Assembly (NCBI GenBank): GCA_040385825.1
Contig: JAZKGQ010000018.1
Coordinates: forward strand, 75,546-139,545
DNA: 64,000 nucleotides
Reading direction: 5' to 3'
Source of the DNA: JANNNF01 sp040385825
Lineage (GTDB): Bacteria; Pseudomonadota; Alphaproteobacteria; Rhodobacterales; Rhodobacteraceae
Shown: piece by piece, positions 23,758 to 31,437 of the stretch
Numbering within the stretch: the first letter of the stretch is position 1
Layout of the letters: the number at the start of each line of letters is the position of its first letter
Position numbers and translations under genes: made by a program
Notes under the pieces: generated by a model
The model's input: only the letters and a program-made list of their open reading frames with translations
What the model was told of the DNA's origin: nothing
Databases searched by the model: none

Positions 23758-24567
23758 GTGGCGCATATCATCGTTGTCGGCAACGAAAAGGGCGGGTCGG
23801 GCAAATCGACCACCTGCATGCATGTGGCAACGGCGCTGGCGCGGATGGGGCACCGGGTGGGCGCGCTGGACCTTGACCTGCGGCAGCGCACCTTCGGGCG
23901 CTACATCGAAAACCGCAAAACCTATCTTGCGCGGATGGAACTGGCACTTGCCACACCCGACTACCGCGAACTGCCCGAAGGCGATGCTGCCAGCCTGCAA
24001 CCCGGCGAAAACGCCTTTGACGCCCGGCTGTCGGCGGCGGTGGCCGATCTGGACGCAGTGTCGGATTTCATTGTCATCGACTGCCCTGGCAGTCACACGC
24101 GGCTGTCGCAGGTGGCGCATTCGCTGGCCGATACGCTGATCACCCCGCTGAATGACAGCTTTGTCGATTTCGACCTGCTGGCGCGGGTCGATGCCGAAAC
24201 CGGCAAGGTGAAGGGGCCGTCGATCTATTCCGAAATGGTCTGGGGGGCGCGGCAGTTGCGCGCGCAGGCCGGGCTGAAGCCGATCGACTGGATTATCGTG
24301 CGCAACCGTCTGGGAGCGCAGCAGATGCACAACAAGAAAAAGGTGGGGGCCGCGCTGGAAGACCTGTCGCGCCGCATTGGCTTTCGCGTCGCACCCGGCT
24401 TTTCCGAACGGGTGATCTTTCGCGAACTTTTCCCGCGCGGGCTGACCCTGCTGGACCTGAAGGACACCGGGGTCGACCAGTTGAACCTGTCCAACATCGC
24501 CGCCCGGCAGGAAGTGCGCGATCTGATGGCGGAACTCAGGCTTCCAAGTGTGACCGTCGGTTTTTGA
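23758..24567 (+). CDS. mipZ: Division-plane positioning ATPase MipZ
   Basis: A 269-residue ParA/MinD-superfamily ATPase. In alphaproteobacteria MipZ forms a gradient from the ParB-bound pole and blocks FtsZ away from midcell. The deviant Walker A is GNEKGGSGKSTT (residues 8-19 of the GTG-start form), followed by LDLDLRQRTFGRYIENR, a MipZ signature. IVIDCPGSHT is the Walker B region. A GTG start at 23758 is chosen because it has AGAGG 8 nt upstream and gives the usual MAHIIVVGNEKGG beginning. The last 32 bp overlap a small antisense-tail gene. Confidence 0.9.
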   Translation: MAHIIVVGNEKGGSGKSTTCMHVATALARMGHRVGALDLDLRQRTFGRYIENRKTYLARMELALATPDYRELPEGDAASLQPGENAFDARLSAAVADLDAVSDFIVIDCPGSHTRLSQVAHSLADTLITPLNDSFVDFDLLARVDAETGKVKGPSIYSEMVWGARQLRAQAGLKPIDWIIVRNRLGAQQMHNKKKVGAALEDLSRRIGFRVAPGFSERVIFRELFPRGLTLLDLKDTGVDQLNLSNIAARQEVRDLMAELRLPSVTVGF

Positions 24568-24730
24568 ACAGCAGGGTCGAGGCCTGTTGCGCCTGAACCC
24601 GGCGCAGGCGCTGAAGCCGCAGGGTGAACATGTCGTCCTTGACCGGCGCAGGCTCGGCACTTTCGGCCGGGTCGGCGGGTTTGGCCGCAAACAGCCCGAA
24701 CCGTTGCAACAGGGTGAATGCCTTCTGCAT
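24536..24730 (-). CDS. Small basic protein, unknown, overlapping the 3' end of mipZ
   Basis: A 64-residue ORF (MQKAFTLLQRFGLFAAKPAD start, Arg/Gln-rich C-terminal half). The case for translation is the ribosome-binding site: the minus strand reads GAGAGGAGGT (24746-24737) with 6 nt before the ATG, the best in this neighbourhood. It is convergent with mipZ and overlaps its last 32 bp. There is no recognised domain or signal peptide. Confidence 0.55.
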   Translation of the reverse strand: MQKAFTLLQRFGLFAAKPADPAESAEPAPVKDDMFTLRLQRLRRVQAQQASTLLFKNRRSHLEA

Positions 24731-24912
24731 GGCGCTACCTCCTCTCAGGATTTACCCCTTCTTGATGCGGGCCAAGCGCGGCAGGTTTGTGGCAGGGCGG
24801 CGCTTATTCCGGGGAAGCCCGCGCAAAGGCGGCAACACACTGTTTCCGGTTTGGCTTGGCCCGAAGGATCGGCTGTGGCAGAACGGGCGCGCTGCCCTGA
24901 CGCGAGAATGCC

Positions 24913-26418
24913 ATGACCAACACCCTGTTTGACGCGCTGTTTTCCCCCCTTGCCGGGCAGGACCGCCCGCTGTTCCTGCGCCCCGCAGCCGCGGACATCA
25001 GCGCGGACGCCTTTCTGCGCACCATTGGCCGGGTGGCCCATGCGCTGCGCGGGATGGATGTGCAAAAGGGCGACCGGGTGGCGGTCCAGATCGCCAAATC
25101 GCCCGAGGCACTGGCGGTTTACGCCGCCTGCGTGGGGGTGGGGGCGGTGTTCCTGCCGCTGAACACAGGGTACACGGCGGATGAGGTCGAATACTTCATC
25201 GGCAACGCCACCCCCCGCGTGCTGATCTGCGACCCCGCGCGGGCGGCCGGCCTGCTGCCGCTGTGCCGCGCGCATGGCGCCAGGCTGGCCACGCTTGATG
25301 GCGCGGGGCAGGGCAGTTTTGCCGATCTGATGGCGGACCAGCCGGATCAGTTCACCCCAACCCCCTGCGGCCCGGATGATCTGGCGGCGATCCTGTATAC
25401 ATCGGGCACCACCGGGCGGTCCAAGGGCGCGATGCTGACCCATGGCAACCTGCTGTCGAATGCCGCCGTGCTGGCCGATCTGTGGCAGTTCACTGACCGC
25501 GATGTGCTGCTGCACGCGCTGCCGATCTTTCACACCCACGGGCTGTTCGTGGCATCCAACGTCTGTCTGCTGACCGGGGCTGCGATGATCTTTCTGCCGG
25601 GGTTCGATGCGGGGCAGGTGGTGGACCTGCTGCCCCAGGCGACAGTGATGATGGGGGTTCCCACCTTTTACACCCGGCTGCTGGACCATCCGGGTTTCAC
25701 CCAAAGCCTCACAGCGCACATGCGGCTGTTCGTGTCGGGGTCGGCCCCCTTGCTGGCAGAAACCCACAACGCGTTTCAGGCCCGAACCGGGCACCGGATT
25801 CTGGAACGCTATGGCATGACGGAAACCAACATGAACACGTCGAACCCCTATCACGGCGACCGCCGGGCGGGGACGGTGGGCCTGCCTCTGCCGGGGGTGG
25901 ACTTGCGGATCATGGCGGATGGGGCCGAGGTGCCGCCGGGCGCGGTTGGCGGGATAGAGGTGCGGGGCCCGAACGTCTTTCAGGGCTACTGGCAGATGCC
26001 GGAAAAGACCGCCGAGGAACTGCGCCCCGATGGCTGGTTCATCACCGGCGATCTGGGGCAGGTTGATGCGGACGGCTATGTCAGCATCGTGGGCCGCGCC
26101 AAGGATATGATCATCACAGGGGGCTACAACGTCTATCCGCGCGAGGTGGAACTGCTGCTGGACGAGGTGCCGGGGGTGCTGGAATCTGCGGTGATCGGCC
26201 TGCCGCATCCCGACTTTGGCGAGGCGGTGTTTGCCGTTCTGGTGCATCGTCCGGGCGAGGCGGTGGATCAGGCTGCGACAGAGGCCCTGCTGGGCGAAAA
26301 GCTGGCCCGATTCAAACAGCCCAAGGGAATCGTCGTGGTGCCCGACCTGCCCCGCAACACGATGGGCAAGGTGCAGAAAAACCTGCTGCGCGAGGTCTAC
26401 AAGGGTTGGTTTGGCTGA
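24913..26418 (+). CDS. matB: Malonyl-CoA synthetase (acyl-CoA ligase family)
   Basis: A 501-residue ANL-superfamily ligase. MatB makes malonyl-CoA from malonate, CoA and ATP. The AMP-binding motif is ILYTSGTTGRSKGAML (about 157-172). The active-site segment ERYGMTETNMNTSNPY is characteristic of MatB rather than general acyl-CoA ligases. GWFITGDLG and the C-terminal Lys in PRNTMGKVQKN complete the set. No malonate decarboxylase (matA), matC transporter or matR is adjacent; the preceding gene is on the other strand and the following ArsR gene is convergent. Assignment rests on the motif pattern only. Confidence 0.83.
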   Translation: MTNTLFDALFSPLAGQDRPLFLRPAAADISADAFLRTIGRVAHALRGMDVQKGDRVAVQIAKSPEALAVYAACVGVGAVFLPLNTGYTADEVEYFIGNATPRVLICDPARAAGLLPLCRAHGARLATLDGAGQGSFADLMADQPDQFTPTPCGPDDLAAILYTSGTTGRSKGAMLTHGNLLSNAAVLADLWQFTDRDVLLHALPIFHTHGLFVASNVCLLTGAAMIFLPGFDAGQVVDLLPQATVMMGVPTFYTRLLDHPGFTQSLTAHMRLFVSGSAPLLAETHNAFQARTGHRILERYGMTETNMNTSNPYHGDRRAGTVGLPLPGVDLRIMADGAEVPPGAVGGIEVRGPNVFQGYWQMPEKTAEELRPDGWFITGDLGQVDADGYVSIVGRAKDMIITGGYNVYPREVELLLDEVPGVLESAVIGLPHPDFGEAVFAVLVHRPGEAVDQAATEALLGEKLARFKQPKGIVVVPDLPRNTMGKVQKNLLREVYKGWFG

Positions 26419-26429
26419 AAGGGTGCGTC

Positions 26430-26484
26430 GGGATATTTAGGCCAATGTGAATGCGTGCAGGTTTCACATTGGCTTAAATATCCC
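26430..26484. terminator. Long inverted repeat between matB and arsR, probable bidirectional terminator
   Basis: GGGATATTTAGGCCAATGTGA (starting 26430) pairs through position 26451 with 26463-26484, giving a 22-bp stem with one G-T pair and an 11-nt loop. The right arm contains the last two codons and stop of the ArsR gene and the GGGGATATTT gene-end repeat. The arms are symmetrical, so it could act on both convergent transcripts. Confidence 0.65.
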
Positions 26485-26821
26485 CGCCGGAGGCTTCCCG
26501 CTCGGCCAGCTCGCCTGCCAGAAACCGCTCGAAATCATCCAGATCGACCGGATCGAACTGCCCGAACCCCTGCATCCAGACCGAGGCTGCGCGCAGGGCG
26601 TCGGGTTCCAGCTTGCACCAGATCACCCGGCCCCGGCGTTCGCGGCTGATCAGGCCGGCCTCGGCCAGCACGGTCAGATGTTTGGAAATCGCGGCAAGGG
26701 ACATGGCAAAGGGCTGAGCGACATCGGTGACGGCCATGTCGTCTTCCAGCAGCATGGTCAGGATCGCCCGCCGGGTCGGGTCGGCCAGGGCGGCAAAAGT
26801 GGCGTCCAGCGGGTTGGTCAT
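26474..26821 (-). CDS. ArsR-family transcriptional regulator
   Basis: A 115-residue winged helix-turn-helix repressor. The core reads LADPTRRAILTMLLEDDMAVTDVAQPF with the recognition helix AAISKHLTVLAEAGLI. No Cys metal-sensing pair (CxC) is present in the alpha-3 region, so it is probably not a metal sensor; it resembles the ArsR proteins found with SRPBCC/AHSA1 genes. No such partner is next to it here. The C-terminus ASGGDI and stop are formed by the gene-end repeat. The start is the ATG giving MTNPLDATFAAL; upstream extension is unlikely. Confidence 0.85.
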   Translation of the reverse strand: MTNPLDATFAALADPTRRAILTMLLEDDMAVTDVAQPFAMSLAAISKHLTVLAEAGLISRERRGRVIWCKLEPDALRAASVWMQGFGQFDPVDLDDFERFLAGELAEREASGGDI

Positions 26822-26981
26822 GGCCGGACTATTGCGGCAGGGGGGCGGAATCGTCAACCGTTTGGTTGAATGTCCGCCGCAGGCACGGGCCGGGCCCACT
26901 GGTGCCGCGCTGCGGATGTTTTCGATGAAATACCCTGCGTTTACAGGTGTTTGCGCCATGTTTCCGGCCCATAATCGCGCC

Positions 26982-27010
26982 TTGACACGCGGCCCGCCTG
27001 TCCGTAGGTA
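26982..27010 (+). promoter_or_regulatory. Sigma-70 type promoter of the atpIBEFF operon
   Basis: TTGACA (26982-26987) and TAGGTA (27005-27010) with 17 bp between them, 29 bp upstream of the atpI start codon at 27039. Confidence 0.65.
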
Positions 27011-27038
27011 TCGCTCGACTGCAAAGGGGCTTTGACCA

Positions 27039-27449
27039 ATGGCTGGTGAACCCGATCCGGACCGTCTGCGCGCGCTTGAAGCCCGCCTTCACCAGATCAA
27101 GGGTACGCCGGTGGTGGAACGCACCAATACGGTCAAGGGTTTCTCGCAAGGCGAAGTGGCCTGGAGGATGGTGATTGAGCTTTGCACCGGGCTGATGCTG
27201 GGGGTGGGGATCGGTTACGGGTTGGACGTGCTGCTTGGCACCCTGCCGGTCTTCCTGATCATCTTCGCGCTGATCGGCTTTGCGGCCGGCATCAAGACGA
27301 TGCTTGGCACCGCACGGCAGATGGCAGACAAGGCTGCGGCGCAGGCCGCAGAAGATACCAGGGCTGCGGCGCAAGCCGCAGAGCATACCAAGGCTGCGGC
27401 GCAAGCCGCAGGGGCAAGGGCGGCGCAAGTCGCAGACACAGAGGGTTGA
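27039..27449 (+). CDS. atpI: ATP synthase protein I
   Basis: A 136-residue AtpI that assists assembly of the c-ring or magnesium/calcium handling at F0. Two transmembrane helices lie at about residues 44-63 and 68-90. The soluble C-terminal tail carries three 10-residue repeats of the AAAQAAEDTR type (99-128), encoded by 30-bp tandem repeats at 27333-27422. Such a tail is not a standard part of AtpI and is probably variable. The gene is first in the F0 operon, 2 bp before atpB. Confidence 0.9.
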   Translation: MAGEPDPDRLRALEARLHQIKGTPVVERTNTVKGFSQGEVAWRMVIELCTGLMLGVGIGYGLDVLLGTLPVFLIIFALIGFAAGIKTMLGTARQMADKAAAQAAEDTRAAAQAAEHTKAAAQAAGARAAQVADTEG

Positions 27450-27451
27450 CC

Positions 27452-28213
27452 ATGGCGACAGATGTGGAAGAGGCGGCAAGCAGCGGTCTGCAGATCCATC
27501 CGATGGATCAGTTCATCGTCAAGCCGCTGTTCGGCGATACCATCCAGTGGTACACGCCCACCAACGTCACCCTGTGGATGGGCATTGCCGTGCTGTGCCT
27601 GGTGGCCCTGCTGGTGATGGGCACCCGCCGCCGCGCCATCGTGCCGTCGCGCACCCAGTCGGTCGGGGAATTGCTGTACGGCTTCGTCTACAACATGGTC
27701 GAGGAAGTGACCGGTCATGAGGGGGCGAAGTTCTTTCCCTATATCATGACGCTGTTCATGTTCGTGCTGTTGTCCAACATGCTGGGCCTGCTGCCGCTGT
27801 CCTTCACCACCACTGCCCAGATCGCGGTAACGGCTACGCTGGCCCTGCTGGTCTTCGTGACCATCACGCTGGTCGGGCTGTACCGCAAAGGCATCGGGTT
27901 TCTGTCGATGTTCTGGGTATCGTCCGCGCCGCTGGCGCTGCGACCGGTTCTTGCGCTGATCGAGGTCGTGTCCTACTTCGTGCGCCCGCTCAGCCATTCC
28001 ATTCGTCTTGGCGGCAACCTGATGGCCGGCCACGCCGTCATCAAGGTGTTCGCGGGCTTTGCAGGTGCCATGGGCCTGGCCTCGGTCGTGCCGATTGCCG
28101 CCATTGCCGCCATCTACGGTCTTGAGGTGCTGGTTGCAGCGGTTCAGGCCTATGTTTTCACCATCTTGACCTGTGTGTATCTGCGTGACGCAGTGGGCGA
28201 CGCCCACCACTGA
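27452..28213 (+). CDS. atpB: ATP synthase F0 subunit a
   Basis: A 253-residue membrane subunit that forms the proton half-channels against the c-ring. It has the essential Arg in the segment SHSIRLGGNLMAGHAVIKVF (about residues 177-196). The fourth-helix LSNMLGLLPLSF and the C-terminal QAYVFTILTCVYLRDA motif are also present. The ATG at 27452 begins MATDVEEAASSGLQIHPMDQF. Longer frames upstream overlap atpI and are rejected. Confidence 0.97.
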   Translation: MATDVEEAASSGLQIHPMDQFIVKPLFGDTIQWYTPTNVTLWMGIAVLCLVALLVMGTRRRAIVPSRTQSVGELLYGFVYNMVEEVTGHEGAKFFPYIMTLFMFVLLSNMLGLLPLSFTTTAQIAVTATLALLVFVTITLVGLYRKGIGFLSMFWVSSAPLALRPVLALIEVVSYFVRPLSHSIRLGGNLMAGHAVIKVFAGFAGAMGLASVVPIAAIAAIYGLEVLVAAVQAYVFTILTCVYLRDAVGDAHH

Positions 28214-28270
28214 CCGCAGACCCTCGGGTACGGAAATCTCTCTGCCATTCCACATACAAGGAGTACTTCT

Positions 28271-28507
28271 ATGGAAGGCGATATCGCAGAAATGGGCAAG
28301 TTCATCGGCGCAGGTCTTGCTGCGTTCGGTCTGGGCGGCGCTGGCATCGGCGTTGGTAACATTGTCGGGAACTTCCTGGCAGGTGCCCTGCGCAACCCGT
28401 CGGCGGCCCCCGGCCAGACGGCCAACCTGTTCGTCGGCATCGCGTTTGCCGAAGCACTGGGCATCTTCTCGTTCCTGATCGCTCTGCTGTTGATGTTCGC
28501 AGTCTGA
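28271..28507 (+). CDS. atpE: ATP synthase F0 subunit c
   Basis: A 78-residue hairpin of two transmembrane helices forming the rotor ring. Helix 1 is glycine-rich (FIGAGLAAFGLGGAGIGVGN). The polar loop is RNPSAAP, and the proton-carrying Glu lies in helix 2 within VGIAFAEALGIF. Length and sequence match alphaproteobacterial c subunits. CAAGGAG precedes the start. Confidence 0.97.
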   Translation: MEGDIAEMGKFIGAGLAAFGLGGAGIGVGNIVGNFLAGALRNPSAAPGQTANLFVGIAFAEALGIFSFLIALLLMFAV

Positions 28508-28585
28508 TCCATCGGACCCGAAGTTTCGGTCGGGCAGGGCAACCTGTCCGGCCGGGTTCAAACGGTTCTGTAGGAGAACGGCGAC

Positions 28586-29137
28586 ATGGCAACTGACCCT
28601 CTTGCGGCTGAAACAGCCGGGGTTTGCATCAATGCGGCTGGCAACGCCATCGGCATGCCACAGCTTTGTGCGGATTGGATTCCGAACCAGATTTTCTGGA
28701 CACTGGTCACGCTTGTCGTGATCTATCTGGTGCTGTCGCGCATTGCCTTGCCGCGCATCGGGGCGGTTCTGGCCGAACGCAAGGGCACGATCGGCAACGA
28801 TCTGGCTGCGGCCGAGGAACTGAAGCAAAAGGCGGTTGCGGCTGAAAAGTCGTTCAACGACGCCCTGGCTGCGGCGCGGATCGAGGCAGCCAAGATCGTG
28901 GCAGCGGCCAAGGCCGATATCCAGAAAGATCTGGATGCGGCAACACGGGCAGCCGAGGCGCAGATTGCGGCCAAGGCGGCGGAATCGGAAAAGACGATTG
29001 GCGAAATTCGCGCCGGGGCGGTCGAGGCGATCACCTCGGTTGCCAAGGACACCGCGAAAGAACTGGTTGCGGCCATGGGCGGGGCGGCGGATGCCCGGTC
29101 GATCACGGCAGCGATCACCGCGCGGATGAAAGGGTAA
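28586..29137 (+). CDS. ATP synthase F0 subunit b'
   Basis: A 183-residue b-type peripheral stalk subunit. One transmembrane segment (about 33-52, IFWTLVTLVVIYLVLSRIAL) is followed by a long Ala/Lys/Glu-rich coiled coil. The position between atpE and the second b gene identifies it as b' (called atpG, atpX or atpF2 in different species), as in photosynthetic bacteria and other alphaproteobacteria that use a b/b' heterodimer. The ribosome-binding site TAGGAGA is clear. Confidence 0.93.
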   Translation: MATDPLAAETAGVCINAAGNAIGMPQLCADWIPNQIFWTLVTLVVIYLVLSRIALPRIGAVLAERKGTIGNDLAAAEELKQKAVAAEKSFNDALAAARIEAAKIVAAAKADIQKDLDAATRAAEAQIAAKAAESEKTIGEIRAGAVEAITSVAKDTAKELVAAMGGAADARSITAAITARMKG

Positions 29138-29141
29138 GAGC

Positions 29142-29696
29142 ATGAAATATCTTGCCATTCTTCTGACAATTGCGGCGTCGCCGGCCCTTGCGGCGACGGG
29201 CGCGTTCTTTTCGCTGCGCAACACCGATTTCGTGGTGCTGGTCGGCTTCCTCGTGTTCTGTGGCATTCTGGTCTATCTGAAAGTCCCGGCCAAGCTGACC
29301 GGTCTGCTGGATGCCCGTGCGGTGCAGATCAAGGCCGAGCTGGACGAGGCCCGCGCCCTGCGCGAAGAAGCCAAGGCCATTCTCGCCTCGTATGAGCGCA
29401 AGCAGAAAGATGTGGCGGCTCAGGCTGACCGCATCGTTGCCCAGGCGCGCGAAGAGGCGATGGCGGCTGCGGCACAGGCCAAGGCCGATCTGCAAACCGC
29501 GATGGCGCGCAAGCTGGCCTCGGCCACGGATCAGATCGCCTCGGCAGAGGCGTCGGCCATCCGTCAGGTGCGCGAGCAGGCGATTGCGGTGGCGGTTGCC
29601 GCTGCGGGCGATGTGCTGGCCAAGCAGATGACACCGGAAAGTGCGGCCTCGTCGATCGACGCGGCCATTGCCCAGGTGGAAGCCCGCTTTCACTGA
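29142..29696 (+). CDS. atpF: ATP synthase F0 subunit b
   Basis: A 184-residue b subunit. A short N-terminal segment resembles a signal peptide (AILLTIAASPALAATGAFF). A transmembrane helix follows (about 28-45, NTDFVVLVGFLVFCGILVY), then a long coiled-coil stalk rich in Ala, Glu and Lys. It begins 4 bp after b' and ends the operon before a strong terminator. The F1 genes are not in the window, as is usual in this group. Confidence 0.93.
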   Translation: MKYLAILLTIAASPALAATGAFFSLRNTDFVVLVGFLVFCGILVYLKVPAKLTGLLDARAVQIKAELDEARALREEAKAILASYERKQKDVAAQADRIVAQAREEAMAAAAQAKADLQTAMARKLASATDQIASAEASAIRQVREQAIAVAVAAAGDVLAKQMTPESAASSIDAAIAQVEARFH

Positions 29697-29713
29697 GCGG
29701 GTGTGACACAATC

Positions 29714-29743
29714 AAAAGGCCCGGCAGCGCTGCCGGGCCTTTT
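29714..29743. terminator. Bidirectional rho-independent terminator after atpF
   Basis: A perfect 30-bp palindrome with half-site AAAAGGCCCGGCAGC. The + strand ends in TTTTT and the minus strand in TTTT, so it can terminate both the atp operon and the convergent GntR gene, whose stop is at 29745. Confidence 0.85.
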
Positions 29744-29744
29744 T

Positions 29745-30512
29745 CTATTTCGACTGTTCATGCCCATAGCGTTGCTGGGCCACGGCCTCGTTGCGGTCGG
29801 CGCGGATCTGGTCGGTCAGCGACCGTTCGACATAAGACATGTGCACTTCCACCGCCGCGCGGGCAGCCTGGGGATCGCGGGATTGCAGTCCGGCGTTGAT
29901 GGCGCGGTGCTGGTCCAGCAACTGATCGCGGGTGATGCGGTTGCGGAACATCATCTGCCGATTGTAGAACACGCCTTCGCGCAGCAGATCATACATCGAC
30001 CGCATCATGTGCAGCATCACCACATTATGGCTGGCCTCGATGATCGCCATGTGAAATTCGGCGTCCAGCCGGGCTTCGTCGGTGGGGTCGCGTTTGGTGT
30101 GGGCGGCCTCCATCTTCTGAAAGATGGTGTCCACCACCTTCAGATCGGTGTCCGACCCAAGCCGTGCCGCGCGGTCGGCGGCCAGCCCCTCCATGTCGCG
30201 GCGAAAGGCGATGTAGTCGAACACCGCCTCGTCATGGGTGGCAAACAGATGCACCAGCGCAGGCGAGAAGGCCGACCCCAGCACATCGGCCACAAAGATC
30301 CCCGCTCCCGGACGGCTGACCAGCAGACCCCGCTGTTCCAGTTCGGCCACCGCATCGCGCAAGGACGGGCGCGAGACGCCAAGCCGTTCGGACAGGTCAC
30401 GTTCTGACGGCAGGCGTTCGCCCGGCCGCAGGATGCCGCGCAGGATCAGTTGTTCGATCTGGCGCACCACAGAGTGCGAGAGCTTTTCGGTCTGGATTTT
30501 CAGAAACGGCAT
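29745..30512 (-). CDS. GntR-family regulator, FadR/FCD subfamily
   Basis: A 255-residue regulator. The N-terminal winged helix-turn-helix (residues about 8-75) contains RLPSERDLSERLGVSRPSLRDAVAELEQRG. The C-terminal FCD domain is all-helical and carries the metal-ligand type histidines in DAEFHMAIIEASHN and in QHRAIN. Regulators of this class respond to organic acids such as pyruvate, lactate or glycolate. The target is not adjacent; its likely operator type (TTGGT/ACCAA) is seen upstream of glcD, but the link is inference. An upstream GTG at 30545 is possible; ATG 30512 has GGGGGA in front. Confidence 0.85.
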   Translation of the reverse strand: MPFLKIQTEKLSHSVVRQIEQLILRGILRPGERLPSERDLSERLGVSRPSLRDAVAELEQRGLLVSRPGAGIFVADVLGSAFSPALVHLFATHDEAVFDYIAFRRDMEGLAADRAARLGSDTDLKVVDTIFQKMEAAHTKRDPTDEARLDAEFHMAIIEASHNVVMLHMMRSMYDLLREGVFYNRQMMFRNRITRDQLLDQHRAINAGLQSRDPQAARAAVEVHMSYVERSLTDQIRADRNEAVAQQRYGHEQSK

Positions 30513-30576
30513 CGCATCCCCCAATTGGTCAGAATCTATGACCACGGGGCCGCGAACTCAACGAAAAAGCGGGCAG

Positions 30577-30610
30577 AAAAAAACGGACCGGGGGCATGGC
30601 CCGGCCCGTT
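30577..30610 (-). terminator. Rho-independent terminator of the OmpA-family gene
   Basis: On the minus strand AACGG and GGCCC pair with GGGCC-type and CCGTT partners (stem 30582-30592 with 30600-30610, one mismatch). It is followed by a run of seven T (complement of 30577-30583). It lies 24 bp after the stop. Confidence 0.7.
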
Positions 30611-30633
30611 GATTTCTGACGCCAGAACCGATG

Positions 30634-31287
30634 TCAGTTCGGGCGGATGATGATTTCGACCCGGCGGTTCTGCGCCTTGCCTGCAGTGGTGGCGTTCGAG
30701 GCGATCGGCTGGCTTTCGCCGCGGCCATAGGCCGCGATGCGCCCGCCTGGAACGCCGGAATTGATTAGGATGCCCGCAACAGACGAGGCCCGGCGCTGCG
30801 ACAGATCCTGGTTGTAGGATTCGGCCCCGGTGTCGTCGGTGTGGCCGATCACTTCGATCTGGCTGTTGGGGTATTTCAGCAGGCTGGAGGCCACAGCGCG
30901 GATGTCATTGGTCAGATCCGGGCGCAGGCTGGCGCTGTCGACCGCGAACAGCAGGTCTTGCGGCATGTTGACTGTCAGGTAAGACCCGTTGTTGGTGACC
31001 GAGATGTTGGGGTTGTTGATCGACCCGCGCAGCTCTGCCGCCTGCTGGTCCAGCGTGGCCCCGACAGCACCGCCGATGGCCGCACCGATGCCCGCACCGA
31101 CCACGGTTTTCAGCAGCTTGTCATCGCCGTTCGAGGTGGCCCCGGCAGCCGCGCCCAACAGGCCGCCGATCACGGCGCCGTTGCGGGTGCGGGCGTTCGG
31201 GTCGCCATTGTAGGCGTTCGGGTCGACGCAGGCGGTCAGGGTCAGCGCCGAGAGGCCTGCCAGAAGGAACGAGGACTTGAGGATCAT
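30634..31287 (-). CDS. OmpA-family outer-membrane lipoprotein
   Basis: A 217-residue lipoprotein. The signal peptide ends in the lipobox LTAC, with Cys20 as the lipidated residue. A glycine-rich segment follows (GAVIGGLLGAAAGATSNGDD and GAGIGAAIGGAVGATL, glycine-zipper type). The C-terminal OmpA-like peptidoglycan-binding domain (about 105-217) has QIEVIGHTDDTG and DLSQRRASSVAGILINSGV. The architecture matches YiaD/Pal-like proteins that tie the outer membrane to the cell wall. It has its own terminator. Confidence 0.9.
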   Translation of the reverse strand: MILKSSFLLAGLSALTLTACVDPNAYNGDPNARTRNGAVIGGLLGAAAGATSNGDDKLLKTVVGAGIGAAIGGAVGATLDQQAAELRGSINNPNISVTNNGSYLTVNMPQDLLFAVDSASLRPDLTNDIRAVASSLLKYPNSQIEVIGHTDDTGAESYNQDLSQRRASSVAGILINSGVPGGRIAAYGRGESQPIASNATTAGKAQNRRVEIIIRPN

Positions 31288-31437
31288 GTGTGTCGCCTTG
31301 ACTGTGTTGTGGCCAATGTGCCGGTTTGGACGTGTGCCATTTGGACGAAAGATTACGCCCCTTCTTTACACCAACGCTTGGCCGACTGAACCGGTTCCCA
31401 CGCCTGAAGGCGATTTTCCGCGCAAATGTGATACGCC

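Noticed and set aside
27333..27422. CRISPR-like spacing of repeats
   Set aside because: The 30-bp units are contiguous coding repeats in atpI without unique spacers.
27215..29266. 683-codon minus-strand frame across the atp operon
   Set aside because: Antisense to five genes with textbook ATP synthase motifs.
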